Source: Paramecium pentaurelia (Eukaryota; Ciliophora; Oligohymenophorea; Peniculida; Parameciidae). Taken from it: a DNA stretch of 64,000 nt. The DNA is taken from assembly GCA_905183005.1 (NCBI GenBank), contig CAJJDO010000148.1:110418-174417 (forward strand), in the 5' to 3' direction. A model generated the notes under the pieces. The model made no database searches and was not told the DNA's origin. It worked only from the letters and a program-made list of their open reading frames with translations. Position 1 is the stretch's first letter. Every line of letters begins with the position of its first letter. This document shows positions 12,501-24,715 of this stretch, piece after piece. The translations under genes were made by a program, and so were the position numbers.

Positions 12501-14459
12501 AAATTATTTGTTAGAATTTTAGTATTCAAATTTAGAATTAAGTATTCTAAGTATTTTATTTACTCAAACATATCTTTCCAAATAGTCAATAATGTTTAAT
12601 TTATCTTATTTTTGCTTATATTTGTCCTAAAACAGAATATACAGAAAATTTTGAAGTTTTTCTTAGTACATTCTTATAACTTGATAAAAGTGTTATGGCA
12701 TATTAATATAGATAAGCTTTTAATATCTTATATTAAAAATCAGAAAATGAAAAAGTATTAATTAATTTAATACACACAGGTTTCAACTATCTATTTTAAA
12801 AAATATTTGAAAATGATTTATTTGCATTTATTTAATATTTCATCACTACTTTAACTTATATGTTAACTTAAAATATGTTTTATTAAATAGCAAATGATTT
12901 ATTAAGTAAATATTAATAATAAGCAAATAATTTTAATTAAATTGTAGAGACTGAATTAATTAATTATAAAAAATTATATGATACTTACTTAAATTGGTAA
13001 TAAATATAATAATAAACATTTGAAAAACCTTTGATTGATGTTTAAAAACTATATAAATAATAATAAAATGATATTTTGATTGTTGATCTTTAAGAAATTG
13101 ATGAATGTGCATCCAAAAGAGAAGAAACTGTTAGAGAAAATGTAAATAATAGTTAATAAGATAATTTTATCCATATAAATAAAGAAGATTTTGAATTATT
13201 GGAAAGCACAACTAAAAATTTTAATTCTTAATAAACATTAAGATTTACTGAAGAAGGATAATAATAATAACCAGATATATTAAATATTTAATAATTTATT
13301 AGTCCTTTATAATAAATAAGTTAAATTAGTAATTAAATGCATGACACTGTAATTTAAGATTTAGCAAAGAATCTATATTCTCATGATACATAAAGATTAA
13401 AAGAATTAGATATGATTAAATTACAGAATGAAACTTATAGATAACATAAAAGAGATAGTAATAAATAGGTTTAAGAGTCATATCCATAACCACCATTAAA
13501 AGATCCAATGAAATAAAAGATAGAGAAGATTTATGAAGAAGTTCAAAATGAATCTGTAAATGGAAATTTCAATGAAAAAAGTTTACTTGGAGATGTTTTA
13601 GCCCCAATTGAAACAACATCTTTATTTGATTAAGCTAGAAATTTAAAAAGAAATGAATGTATAAAGTAAATGTAAGAAATTTTATTAACATCAACTTCAT
13701 TATATTTTGATGTAGCATCAACTTTGCTTCTTTAATATGAAAATTTAGATATGGCAGAAGATAAATTAGCATTTATAAATGATCTTAAATTATCTTTAGT
13801 CAATTAAACTTTATTAACAAATATTAATCAATAAAATTTTTCAGTTATAATAGCCATAGTTTTAAGATTATGTACAACTGTAATTTATTATACTATATAT
13901 TTTAATAGCCTGCAACCTAATCTGAAATTTATAATAGTTCATTAGGATATGATGATAACTTATTAACAAAGTCATTATAACAAATCTTAGATGTTCTATT
14001 GCATTCTAAAGATACTGAATAAGTATTGATTTGTTTAATACATGTATTTAATGATCATTTACCTATGGATTTCACAAATGAAATTTCAAAAAGTATTACA
14101 ATTTATAGATTAGTTTTTTAGATGAAAAAATGATGTTAAGGCTAAATTTAAAATGTATTGAGAGATTAATATAAAATAGTGATAAATTACATGTATTTGG
14201 CATTTTAATTGAAATATTTAAATTCTTTAAATGCCATCCCCCTGAAAATTTAATTGTAAATTATTAATACATTATATTTTAGGAAGGACTACCTTCAATT
14301 AAGGAACTTGAATTATACTTTAGATAAATTAAGTAAATTACTGATAGTTTATTGAATAATAATTTAAAAGAAGGAAAAGAATTCTTAGAATTTGTTTACA
14401 GAAAAAATAATAAAAGCATCTTTTTAGATTATGTCAAAAGTGTAATTGAAAAAAAATGA
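9568..14459 (+). CDS. TOG-domain microtubule-associated protein (XMAP215/Dis1/CLASP type)
   Basis: Predicted 1,592 residues after removing introns of 28, 29, 29 and 27 nt; the total is an exact number of codons. The N-terminal 250 residues form a TOG-like HEAT array, with FEKITHHKWQIRRLVLMNL matching the first helices of TOG domains, where a conserved W-x-x-R follows the tubulin-contacting turn. Further helical repeats and a low-complexity Ser/Lys linker follow, then a second helical region near the C-terminus. Proteins of this type bind tubulin dimers and control microtubule growth at spindles and basal bodies. Assignment to XMAP215 rather than CLASP is not secure. The gene ends at 14457-14459. 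Confidence 0.7.
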
Positions 14460-14675
14460 TGTTTAATAATTAATTTGATTTTCTAAATATATTAGAAATT
14501 TACTTATTATTATATTGAATTTCATTGATATTAATCATCATTAAGATAACTTGAAATATTTTCTAAAATCTTATTTAGATTTGTTCAAAATAAAATAAGA
14601 TTTATTAATTATATAATCAAATTTATATAGAAGTTATACATTTTTTCATTTGATTTATATAATTATATGTAATAA

Positions 14676-15223
14676 ATGCTTTCTCTAAAAAAGGATACTT
14701 AAAGAGGATCATTCGTTGCTAACACACCTTTATCTCCAAGAAGTTAGACTTCAAGGAAAAGCTCTGTACTTAATAAGCAATCATTTGAATAATAAGAACT
14801 TTATTCTTCAAGAAGGATTGGATTAAATCTAAAAGACCCTTAAGTACTGAACTACTGTTTATATAATAGAAAGTCGAAGAAATGATAAAAGTCAGATAGC
14901 AAAGATTGCCTAAAAAAGAAGCAACAAAAGATGGAGAAAAAGATCTTCGAGAAATATCAAAGGCATATGATGTATTAAAAAATGCTTTGCCTGAAATAAA
15001 CAACAATTATGGAGTGATAAAAGATCAAGAACTGCTTTAGTTTTATAAATAATAGATAGTTATAAACTAAAATCCACGAAAGAATTTTTTTGAGTTCAAC
15101 ACATACTTTTATAAGAATTATTAAGCAAACAACAATGGTCCTTGTACAACTCTACCTTAATTGTTAATAAAAAAAGTAGAATCATTTTAAAACAAATTGG
15201 AATAACTTATTAAGGATAGATGA
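14676..15223 (+). CDS. Small protein of unknown function
   Basis: Predicted 173 residues with one 26-nt intron, whose removal joins two otherwise stop-limited frames. The N-terminus (MLSLKKDTQRGSFVANTPLS) is basic and Ser-rich; the centre has a charged helix-like stretch (EKDLREISKAYDVLKNALPE), followed by an aromatic-rich part. No signal peptide, membrane segment or family motif is visible. It lies 216 bp downstream of the TOG gene on the same strand. It may be ciliate-specific. Confidence 0.55.
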
Positions 15224-15319
15224 AAGCAAGGTTAGAATCTAAAAAAGATTTATTTATTATGTATATTTCTATATGGCTATCTTATATTTTGTTTTTTATT
15301 ATTTGTTTTATTGAATAAA

Positions 15320-15814
15320 TCACACCAGACTTAAATTACTAACTGATGCTGTGTCCCAACTTGTATGTCTATCTGTTCTTTTGAGACTAATTAATTTTCT
15401 TAAACAAGCCTTATAAACAAATCTTTCCTCTTCACATTCCCATAAATAATGCTTGATTTTTTTTGTTAATGGTCGCATACTAACAGTATAAGAATAAGTA
15501 AATACTATGTATAATGTGTTGAGCTATCTTAATGCATGGGTGTATGTCCAAAATCCTAGAATATAAGTAGAAATAATTACAATAGACTTGCCATCAGTAA
15601 GCATTCTAGGCCACATTGAAGGCCAACTTGGATGAATGATTTCCATTTATTTAGTATTTGATCTATTAGAAATAATTGAAATATTTACTCAAAAGCACAG
15701 TCTTCATAATCATGCATTTGTTTTAAACATGGAGTTGTGTCTAAATAGGATAGATATCATACCAAAGACAGGTGGCACTGAAGAAGGGAGTGTACCAAAA
15801 AATAGATAACTCAT
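15320..15814 (-). CDS. Small protein with two CX9C motifs, probably mitochondrial
   Basis: Predicted 131 residues spread over five exons; introns of 22, 26, 25 and 26 nt. Two Cys-x9-Cys motifs are visible, CLKQMHDYEDC and CEEERFVYKAC. Pairs of this motif are typical of proteins folded by oxidation in the mitochondrial intermembrane space, including small respiratory-complex subunits. Here they lie about 60 residues apart, farther than in a standard helix-loop-helix pair. A Trp/Pro-rich segment (HPSWPSMWPRM) lies between them. It starts 14 bp after the stop codon of the upstream gene. A complex I or other respiratory accessory subunit is plausible but not shown. Confidence 0.6.
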
Positions 15815-15828
15815 ATTAAATAAATTAA

Positions 15829-16186
15829 TCAAATATCTGGTTCTTTAGATTGAGGATTTCTGGATTATTTTTGTTCGATTTATTCAAATACTTCAACAGG
15901 ATTCTTCTTTTTACGTTGGTAGTCTTGTAAAATTTATTTGGCTGCAGCTCTTCTCATGTCTGTCTTAGCATCAATCGAAATATTTGGTGATTTGCTTGAA
16001 TTAAGAACTTAAGAAGCTAACTAAAATAAACCATTAGAATACTTCATCGTCTATTTTAGGAGAGATTTCAACAATATTATTTAATTCATAACCTGAATTT
16101 ATCAAAATATTCATACCTAGATATCCAAATATTGCAGCTATACCACCATAAGTGGCAATATTTCCAACTAAACCATACCTGAACAT
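15829..16186 (-). CDS. Small single-pass membrane protein, unknown
   Basis: Predicted 111 residues with one 22-nt intron. The N-terminus has a hydrophobic, glycine-rich segment (NIATYGGIAAIFGYLGMNIL, about residues 9-28) and the rest is charged and helical (DMRRAAAKQILQDYQRKKK). This resembles small inner-membrane proteins of mitochondria, but no family was recognised. It is the middle gene of a tightly packed minus-strand trio, 28 bp below the UPF0488-like gene and 14 bp above the CX9C gene. Confidence 0.55.
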
Positions 16187-16214
16187 TTTATAACCAAAAT
16201 TAATAATTATTAAT

Positions 16215-16650
16215 TCATTTATATTATTTCATTAGTTTTCTATAATCTCCGAAATTAGATTTCATTGCCATTCTCTTCTTTACTAATGGAACTTAATCAC
16301 TTTCTAATAATTCAATCATCGACATAGATATTTTTACTAATCAAAAAATTTCATATTTTATTACTCTCTTCAGGTGTCAATTTTTATGTTAATCCCAATT
16401 TTATTTACTTAATACACCATGCTATTTCAAGATCTGATTATTCAGCATCACTTAAATTCAATTTTGCTTTTATTTCTTCCTCAACTTACTAAATTATCTC
16501 CTGATTCTATTCTTTTAACTTTTTCTTCTTTTCTTTTTTTTTCTGATTCCTCTTTTAGTTTTTACTTACTTAATCACCTTATTTTTCATCCTATTCTTCA
16601 ACTACTTCCTCCTTCTTTTCCTGTTGCAATTTCTCCTATTAATTATCCAT
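16215..16650 (-). CDS. UPF0488 (C8orf33)-like protein
   Basis: Predicted 135 residues after one 28-nt intron. The first half is a Lys/Glu/Gln-rich, nuclear-signal-like region. The second half carries the family's conserved block: LEIAWCIKQIKLGL, then a linker ending in the charged PLVKKRMAMKSNFGDYRKLM, matching the W-C-x-x-Q-L-x-L-G-L and P-L-V-K-K-R...F-G-D-Y-R pattern of C8orf33 homologues. The biochemical role of the family is poorly known. The intron boundary falls inside the conserved block and is needed to read it. Confidence 0.65.
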
Positions 16651-17452
16651 TAATTAATATTATAAATCAAATTATTTAACTAATCCAGTATACTTTTAAC
16701 TTATTGAATTATATTTATATATAAATTAGATAATTTCTTTAAAACTAATAATAATACAATTATATCTAACATAAATATTCTCTACATCTATATTCATATA
16801 TATTTAATATTTAATTATTTTAAATTAAATTAAACTATCTACAAAATTTTGTTGTTATTATTTCAATTTGATAGAAATCAATATTTAAAAATCAATTTGA
16901 AATTAAAATAATTTATCTTTATTACTTAAAATTGAATAACTTTAAGAGATGATTCAGAAACAATACTAGCCTGGTCTCCTTTAAATGATAATATCAGTCA
17001 ATAATAATAGAGTAGATCTTTGGCTCATAATTAAAATATATGCTTTAGGATATTTTAATAGTTTATGAAAAAATAATCAAACAATTAATGGTTTGATTAA
17101 AATTTTACTTTATCTGCTATTAATAAACATAAATATTTTATTAAAAATTATGTTTCAACATGAAATTAATGTATTATAGATATAATAGAATATTGAAGAA
17201 GGTGGGAAAATAAAAATAATCTAAAATATTAAATCAATTAAATGGAATTTTATTGATATTAATCATAGTAAATACTACCAAAATCTATACTAAAATTAAA
17301 GGTTTCATTGAAGAATATATTCAAGAGTTTCATAATAACGAATAGAAAATTATGAATAATGATGAAATATGAAATATTTTTAATACTTCAAAGCCCAATC
17401 ATTAAAGTAGAATAGATACTTAAATTATAATAATTAAATAATTTATATATTA
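16651..17452. other. Intergenic region, about 800 bp
   Basis: AT-rich sequence between divergent genes. A short frame from an ATG near 16949 (MIQKQYQPGLLQM...) runs about 45 codons to a TGA, and coding-like fragments lie near 17,290-17,360, but nothing joins into a supported gene. It could hold a decayed gene; nothing more can be said. Confidence 0.35.
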
Positions 17453-17900
17453 ATGTCATCATAATCTCAATAAGAATACGATTAGGATTAGGAGAACAAC
17501 GAAGAATTTTAAGGAGATGATCAAGAATTATCATCGAAATAATAGGAAAGTGAAAAATAAGTTAAGAGTAGTATTAAAAAAGTAAGAAATTATTAAAAAG
17601 TTCCTGAACATCTAAAATCATAATTACTTAAATTAGTAATTTAATAGGGAGTTAAGATAAATCAAGTACATTAGATGTTTAAATTATAAGGCAGCTCAAT
17701 AATTGAATCTAAAATATGCAACAGCTAAAACAATAGTCTTTACATATAGAGCTTAATCGAAACCTAAGAAATCTAAAAATAAAAAAAAAAAAACTGCTAC
17801 AAAAGTGGAATTTGTACCAATTTAAAATAATATTGTCTATCCTATTCATGTAGAAATATCGATTGGAGGAAATATCTAAAATAAATTTACACTTTAATGA
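17453..17900 (+). CDS. Small helix-turn-helix-like protein
   Basis: Predicted 140 residues with one 25-nt intron that sits inside the conserved part. The N-terminus is acidic and Gln-rich. Residues about 60-95 read as short helices (LLKLVIQQGVKINQ then AAQQLNLKYATAKTIVFTYR), a pattern seen in helix-turn-helix modules in which the second helix contains a Tyr-Ala/Ser-Thr-Ala-Lys motif. A basic Lys-rich stretch follows. DNA binding is inferred from this pattern only. It is convergent with the alveolin gene, with 42 bp between the stop codons. Confidence 0.5.
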
Positions 17901-17942
17901 ATAATTATAGAAATATTGTGTTATATAATTGGAAATATATAA

Positions 17943-19377
17943 TCAATCGAATAATTTTTCTAAAAAGGATTTTTCTTTATTAGGCTTTTAAGAAACACCT
18001 TATTATTATTATTATTATTGTTATTATTATTATTATTGTTATTATTATTATTATGGTTATTATTATTATGGTAATTTTTATTATTATTAAGGGTATTATT
18101 ATTATTGTTAATATGGTCTTGTTCTACCCAGATCCTATTGAATAGGTTATTATTAAGGAACAGACTATGCAAACTTAATTTATAATTTTAATATTTACTT
18201 AATTAGGACTAACAGTCTACTATAGTTATGGGTTGTATTATGTAGTAGTTTAAGTCAATTATTATTATTATGGCTTAGTTTATAGAGTTGGCTATTGTTA
18301 TTAAACTGATTAATTAATTGGTTATTAACCATAGATTGAATATTATTAGGGAATTGATTAAGCTTGAACTGAATATCCTTATGGTATGGTTGTTGCAGCA
18401 ATTGGTTATTTAGGAGATGATTAAATTTAAGGTGATTAAAATTATTATCCATAATTTAATGGGACAGTCTATATTTACATAAAATAAAAGTATACTTATT
18501 ATATTTAATATTAGGGTTATTGAATTGCAATAGGACTAGCATATTGTTAATATTTAGTTGTCATATATTATGCTTATGTAGTTGGTTATTTTAATGGGAC
18601 TGATTGTTAAACTGGAAGTTATTAAATATATTGCTATTATTGTGTGACTGGATATTGAATGACATCTCTTGTTTATACTTGAGTTTATTGAAAGTATGGA
18701 TCATAAACAATTGCTGGTTGATGTTAATTTATTTGATTATATTAAAATTGTTCAGACAAATAATTTGTTTGCACTTAGGACTATTAATATCCAATTGGCT
18801 ATAAGTATATAATTAAATTTACTTGTTATATGACATTTTACTTTTCAATGGTATAATATTCAGTCCTTTCTGCAACTCTCTCAACTGGTACATACTCAAT
18901 TTGTTTTTCTTGAATCACTTAAGGAATGTATTCAATATCATATTAGACTGCATAATAATCGGTGACTTATTTAGTAATTGGAACTTGGACTTATCTTCTT
19001 ACTTCTTCATATTCTGTAATTGTTCTTTCATATGGAATGTATTCTATTCTTGACTAACCTTTTACAACATTTCCTTCTTATGGTTGTTAGACAACTTATT
19101 ATATTTAGGATTAACCAAAAATAGGTTATTAAAGACCAAGCTTAGTTGGTTAAAGTTAGGTTTAAAGAGGTTATTATAATGGTTAACTAGAGTAGGGTTA
19201 TTGGATAATCTATTATGGCAAGTATTGTAAGCCTATATCAGGTGTGGTTTAGATGGGCAAATTAGATTAAGGAGACTGTTGTTATCCTAAAGTTGGTTAT
19301 TAATATGTTGATGGATCTCTATTATTAGATGGAAGATTAGAAGATTATGTATATTGTTAGGGAGGTAAGTTAGCCAT
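17943..19377 (-). CDS. Alveolin (inner membrane complex / epiplasm protein)
   Basis: Predicted 452 residues, assuming introns of 24, 27 and 25 nt. Residues about 110-180 carry the alveolin core, tandem Val/Pro/Tyr/Glu-rich repeats such as IEYIPYERTITEYEEV, VTDYYAVQYDIEYIPQV and QIEYVPVERV. Alveolins form the filament network under the flattened alveolar sacs of ciliates, apicomplexans and dinoflagellates. Both flanks are Gln/Pro-rich and low in complexity; the C-terminal flank includes a long poly-Gln run coded by TAA and CAA. The 24- and 27-nt introns are multiples of three without a stop and might instead be coding. The start at 19375-19377 lies 80 bp from the divergent kinase. Confidence 0.85.
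18000..18072. repeat. TTA/TAA triplet repeat encoding poly-Gln
   Basis: An interrupted run of TAT/ATT triplets on the plus strand reads as TAA, with occasional CAA, on the minus strand. In the ciliate code it gives about 20 consecutive glutamines near the C-terminus of the alveolin. Interruptions by CAA and CCA suggest selection or age rather than a pure microsatellite. Confidence 0.8.
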
Positions 19378-19457
19378 GGAAAAGATATTAAATAATTAAA
19401 TTTTATTTTTTTATTCGTATATAAATCAACTCATCGTTAAAAATTAATTATATTATT
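19378..19457. promoter_or_regulatory. 80-bp shared upstream region of alveolin and kinase genes
   Basis: Only 80 bp separate the start codons of two divergent genes, so promoters for both must lie here or within the coding ends. It is nearly pure A/T. No motif can be singled out. Confidence 0.4.
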
Positions 19458-20563
19458 ATGAACTTAATTATGCAAAATGACAATGCTTATCAAATCAAAA
19501 GAAAATTAGGGAATGGTTCATTTGGTAGTGTATACTTAGTATGTGATATCAAAAGTAACTAAGAATATGCTTGCAAAATTGTAATAAACATAATATTTAT
19601 TTTTAGGTGTCTAAATCTATGCTGAGTAAATATTAGGCTGAGGGGATGGTGAGGTAGGAGATTCAAATTCAATCAAGTATCAACCACAGAAATGTAGTAA
19701 AAGTGTTTAATTCATTTGAAGATACTAAAAACATCTACATCATTTTAGAATACTGTAAGTAGGGTCAATTACAAATCCCCTCACAACCTTATACAAATAA
19801 ACAAATAATCTAATTCCTCAATCAAATGCTCAATGCTCTTGATTCTATTCATCAAATGAATCTTGTGCATAGAGATATAAAAGTAAGTAACATCTCCCCA
19901 ATTCCAGTTAGACAACATCCTTGTTCATGAGGATGGAACTTACAAACTTTCAGACTTCGGATGGGCTACCAAAATATCTCAAATTAAACCTATTTTATGT
20001 GGTACTACAGAGTATATGCCTCCAGAAGTTGTTAATAACTAGTTTCATGACTAAAAGGTAGACTCTTGGTCATTAGGAATTGTACTATATGTATATTAAT
20101 ATAATATATTTTAGATTCTGACTCATTGTAGAAAACCTTTCACTTCTAAAACAGATCGTGAATTAATTTAATAAATTTCAGAAAATGAAATTAAAATTGA
20201 TTCTACATTGGATGAAAATCTATAAATACTAATTCAAGCATTACTAACTAAAGATCCTACTTATAGACCCAATATATAATAACTTTATTTTAGTAAATGG
20301 ATCAAATTCTAAATGAAATATCATAATATATTCAATAGATATGAACATGAAAAATTAAAGAATAAATTTATCAATTAAAAGATTGAAATCAAATCTGTTG
20401 ATAATTGGTAATGAATTGTTTAATTTTTAGTGCTATCTAATTGAGAAAGAAGAAGACAATAATTTAAGATAGTTCTCTATCTCATAGCATAAGTACTTAA
20501 TTGAGTAATTGTGATATGAATGAATCAGTTATATTAGAGAAATAGAAATAAGAAAAACTTTGA
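19458..20563 (+). CDS. Aurora-like Ser/Thr protein kinase
   Basis: Predicted 335 residues after introns of 26, 25, 24 and 23 nt. Kinase motifs in order: glycine loop KLGNGSFGSVYLV, ATP-binding lysine in EYACKIV, catalytic loop HRDIKLDN (the second intron lies between its Lys and Leu), DFGWATK, and the activation segment CGTTEYMPPEVV. DFGW plus CGT-x-E/D-Y-x-P-P-E is typical of Aurora kinases, with polo-like kinases the next possibility. Auroras control chromosome segregation and ciliary dynamics. The last intron overlaps an apparent stop at 20412; splicing it extends the protein by about 50 residues to 20563. Confidence 0.8.
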
Positions 20564-21061
20564 GTTATATATATTATCTTTATTATTAGTCATATATTTT
20601 ATTAAGTAATAAATAAAGTTTAACTGTTTACTTAATTAACTGTTTTCCATGTTATTATTATTATAATATAGAACATTAAAAATAGCCTATATTGTAGAGG
20701 ATATAGTATTAATAAAAATTATATATTGATTAAATATTATTAATGAATTATTGAGAGTAGTCTTTATAAATATTTTTGCATCATAAAGTGAATCATTTTT
20801 TATGATATATGAAAATATACAATTTGCTATTATGTGATATTTATGACTTAAATAAAAGGGATATAGAATTGAGAAACAAGAATTTATAAACCTGAATGTT
20901 CCCTCAATTAATATAATTTGTTATGTATTGATGTTCTACTTGATTTTAGTGGTTTTGATGGAGAAATAAGGATGGATTTGATATTATATTATTTGTTTTT
21001 AAGGAAATATTGTTCTGTTTTAGTTGTATCTTGAGAGAGATAGTAGTATAAATCTCACTTT
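20564..21061. other. Intergenic region, about 500 bp
   Basis: AT-rich sequence between two genes on the same strand. No long frame, repeat or RNA-like segment was recognised. Confidence 0.5.
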
Positions 21062-22154
21062 ATGAGGGGAAAATTTAAAAAGAAAAAAACATTTTTAATT
21101 ATAGATATGGCCTAGCATCTGTAGGATTGTGAACTATTAACAGCAAAACCTATCATTCACAATGGATAGGATCTGGTTATTTAGGGTTTGGGTGCATAAG
21201 AACAATGTGATTCTAGCTTTTCATCCCAACATTTATGTTCTGTAAATAAATCAGACTTAACTTGATTAGAGTTAATAGAGTAGTCATAGGAACATCAATC
21301 TTAGTTAGAGTTCATTTAAGAAGATCAGCAAGAGTAGTTCAGATCTTTAGAACTTCACAAACAAACATGCCCATATTTGTGCCCATTATAATTTCCTTGG
21401 GAGATGTCCTTTGGAACATTGCAAGTACAATTATTAAATTAATATTCATAGAAAGAGACACATTTTTGTATCAGAAGATGATGGTTTAAGTGAACTAATA
21501 TCAGACAATATTGATTTAATAGACAACCTCACAAGTAGTGGAAACAAACTTAAATTGCCTTAATCTACTTATGGAACTTAGTTATCTAAATATAGAAAAT
21601 GTAAATCTAATACTAAAGAATTTTGTGAGAAATTGGAACATAAGTTCATAAGTTAGGAATAAATACATTTTGGAGATTTTCCTATATAAAATTTTTGGAA
21701 TTGGAATGCATTTGCTTTACAATCCTTTTCCATCAAGTCCTAACCTGATTTAGGCAATAATCAATAAGAGAATAAATATTTTAGTCAATTAATCAAACCA
21801 AAACCACTTGTGGATTATAAATAGGCCTCTGAAATTTTAGAGAATTCTTCATCAGCTCTAAACATTTCAAATGAGATTAAAAAAAATCTAATGTCCAAAC
21901 TCAAATCTGATATTGATAAGATGTAACAAAAAATAAAAACAATTTCAATGCTAAAGAAATGGATAAATAATTAGTAAGTGGATTAGAATGAATACAAGAA
22001 CTTATATTCTTCTCTTTCCTAAATTTAATAGATCCATTATACTAATTTCCTTAGGATAACTAATATTTCAATATCCAGTATTAATACATTAATATAATTA
22101 GATTAAGCAAAATTCAACAATTAGTTTCAAAATATCGAATACTTATAATAATGA
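21062..22154 (+). CDS. Uncharacterised Cys/His-containing protein
   Basis: Predicted 354 residues with one 28-nt intron. The segment CAHYNFLGRCPLEHC with flanking histidines (near residues 105-120) could bind zinc, resembling a degenerate CCCH or UBR-like knuckle, but the spacing fits no standard finger. The C-terminal third is helical and Gln/Lys-rich, suggesting a coiled coil. The start could be 21062 (MRGKFKKKKTF...) or the in-frame ATG at 21107; Paramecium leaders are short, so both are reasonable. No function is proposed. Confidence 0.55.
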
Positions 22155-22713
22155 ATTTAATCATTATTGCATGTATAGAGTTATGTGAATAATAAAATAT
22201 TTAAAATAATAAATGTTCTGATTTTCTTTATTGTTTTCTGGAAAACTTAATTCACCTTGTAAAAATTTTAATCTAATTGAATCATTTCATTAAAATATTC
22301 TTAAGAATATGATAACACTCTATTAAAATCGTCTATCTATTAGAATTTAATATTAATTTATCTTAAAAATACTAATAAACATTATTGATATAAAATATTT
22401 AGATTAAAATAATCAAATGAATCAATATATTTTTTATTCAAAATAATAAATAGCCTTTAAATTAAAGTAGATAAAACAAATAATCAAATTTAGCATTATT
22501 AATACTTTTATAGATATTGTAATATACAAATAACATTTTGATCTAACATCTTTATTAATCAAATTTTAAAAAGAATATTATAATTATTATCTGTATTTTT
22601 AACTTTAATATAGATATTATTATTTTATATAGACTTAAAGAATTCTATTCTATCTACATTAAATTAAAAAATGGAATAATATTATTTAATTTTGATTCAA
22701 TATGCTTAAATTA
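22155..22713. other. Convergent intergenic region, about 560 bp
   Basis: This gap lies between two 3' ends. It is AT-rich with many TGA triplets and no recognisable gene or repeat. Confidence 0.5.
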
Positions 22714-23816
22714 TCATATTTTTTCTTAGAATGTGCTATCTGATTTAGTTACTTTCTTGTAATCAGCTTATTAATAAATGTTGTAGGAGGTTCCTTTAGG
22801 ATACCAATTTTCATCTATATAACAGTTACAACAATAAATCTACCTTCCATTTCTAATTATTCTTAGATATCATCCTATGATTTCCATAATTCTCTTCTAC
22901 AATTTGGGTTTTTTGGTGAAGGAAAAACTCTGTCACTCTCAGGAATATTAAATTGATCTTCAATTCCTACCATTTCACCTCCCCCTAGAAAATATCAATA
23001 TTTAATTTTACATTCGCATTCATATTCAAACCAAGTATTAGGCACACCCAAATCTAAATCACCTGTTGGTTTTATCATTGGATCTGACCACAAGAAAATT
23101 TCCCAATGATAATCTATTAATTCCCTCACTGGTGCAAATCCAACAGGTAATTTAGCCAAATCTTCTAAGACTTAAACATTCCAAAGGATTTCAACCTTCT
23201 CACCTTTTGAATTTGTCACAACTTATCTTGCAACATAAACACTGTTTGGTGTATAATCAACATCAAAACCACAATTATAAACTAGATATGCAAAATCCAC
23301 TTATTCTTATGGTGTTAAACCCATATTCAAAATCTTTTCAACCTCTCTTCTTGTTATTCCTAATCATTTTTAATGATTGAAAATACCTGGTACTCTTCTC
23401 ATAATTTCATCTGGATCCATTTAACAACTCCATGTTCCTTATCTACCAATTGAAGTATTTTGCCATACAGCTCTTACATCTTCCATACTATTTAAAATTA
23501 TTTTGAGGATAAAAATACGTGTATGGACCATCATAGGGAGGTAATGGACCTGATTATCTGACTGGATTGACATGTCTAACATTACGCACTTAGTATAATC
23601 AATATTAATATATACCTGGAAGAGGTACTTATTATGATTTAGCAATATCAGCAATTTCCTTATTGGATTAGAAAAAGTTTGGATTCAAATAATGTCTATA
23701 TCTATTTGGATTGTATGGCCCATCTATGGCATATTAACAATCATTTTACTTCTCGATGAGAAAGTATATTGAGGCAATGCTTTACGGAAACCAATGTTAA
23801 TTGCACGATTAAGCAT
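22714..23816 (-). CDS. Probable mitochondrial protein, ciliate-type
   Basis: Predicted 311 residues over seven exons (introns of 26, 27, 31, 27, 27 and 29 nt); the spliced length is an exact number of codons. The N-terminus MLNRAINIGFRKALPQYTFS is basic, amphipathic and free of acidic residues, as expected of a mitochondrial presequence. The body is Pro/Tyr/Trp-rich (for example YNPNRYRHYLNPNFF and DENWYPKGTSYNIY) with no membrane segment. This composition is common in lineage-specific subunits of ciliate respiratory complexes and mitoribosomes. No family motif was recognised, so the location is inferred from the N-terminus only. Confidence 0.65.
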
Positions 23817-24715
23817 ATCTATATAAAAAATATTAATAAATCTATACAAAAGAATTATTAAAATAAATTAAGAGCACTAACAATGTATTAATACTCTTTC
23901 AAGTATTTATCTATTATTGATGTTTGTAAACACAGTAATTATATGAAACAATCTATAAAAATTAAGAGAACAAAAACAATTTTAGATATTAATCATAAAA
24001 AATGATTGAAAATTTTAATTGAATTTACTTAATCTTAATGATTTATAATCATCTTAATATAAACAACTTAATTATATTAAATATTCTATTGAAAAAATCA
24101 ACTTAATAAAGCTAATAAATAGTTTAAGTATAAATTTGTTATAATATGAAACCACTTTCCTTAAATATTTTGGTTCTTTTGACAATAATATATTGAGTGT
24201 TCTAATAATGTACTTAAAGAATTAATATAAGAATCTTAGTTAATTTATATAAATTATTTAAGAAACTTATGTTTAATTTGATTACAAGACATGAATTAAA
24301 ATAAATTATAAATTGAAAGTTGCTATAAATATACTTAATTTTTAACAAGATTCAATATATGTAGAATTAAAAATACAATTAATCTTATTGAATTTTGAAT
24401 ATTATAATATATATTAATCTCTTTTTAGTACTATAAGTTTAAACTTTGAATTAGGAATAAAAGATCAAAAATAACCTTAATTGGCTAATTATAAAAAATA
24501 ATAATTATATATCTAATAATTTGATTAAATAAATAACAGAATTGATTAGATTAATATTTATTCATCTTGAATTTAAATGATAGAATATGTTGTTATCAAT
24601 ATATAATTTTTATCATGTTAATCTATAATGATTGATTTAATGGTATTCAAATTTATAATAAACTATATCTTTTTTATATTGTTAAACCATAAACAACAAT
24701 ATAATTTATATAATA
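23817..24715. other. Divergent intergenic region, about 900 bp, with a possible gene relic
   Basis: Mostly featureless A/T. Near 24,148 an ATG starts a short hydrophobic, signal-peptide-like frame (MKPLSLNILVLLTIIY) that meets a TGA at once. A longer frame with charged residues follows between about 24,290 and 24,550 but lacks a start. This may be a decayed secreted-protein gene or chance. Confidence 0.3.

Noticed and set aside
18604..19053. Plus-strand ORFs rich in Leu and Ile in the alveolin region
   Set aside because: They are antisense shadows of the Gln-rich alveolin coding sequence.
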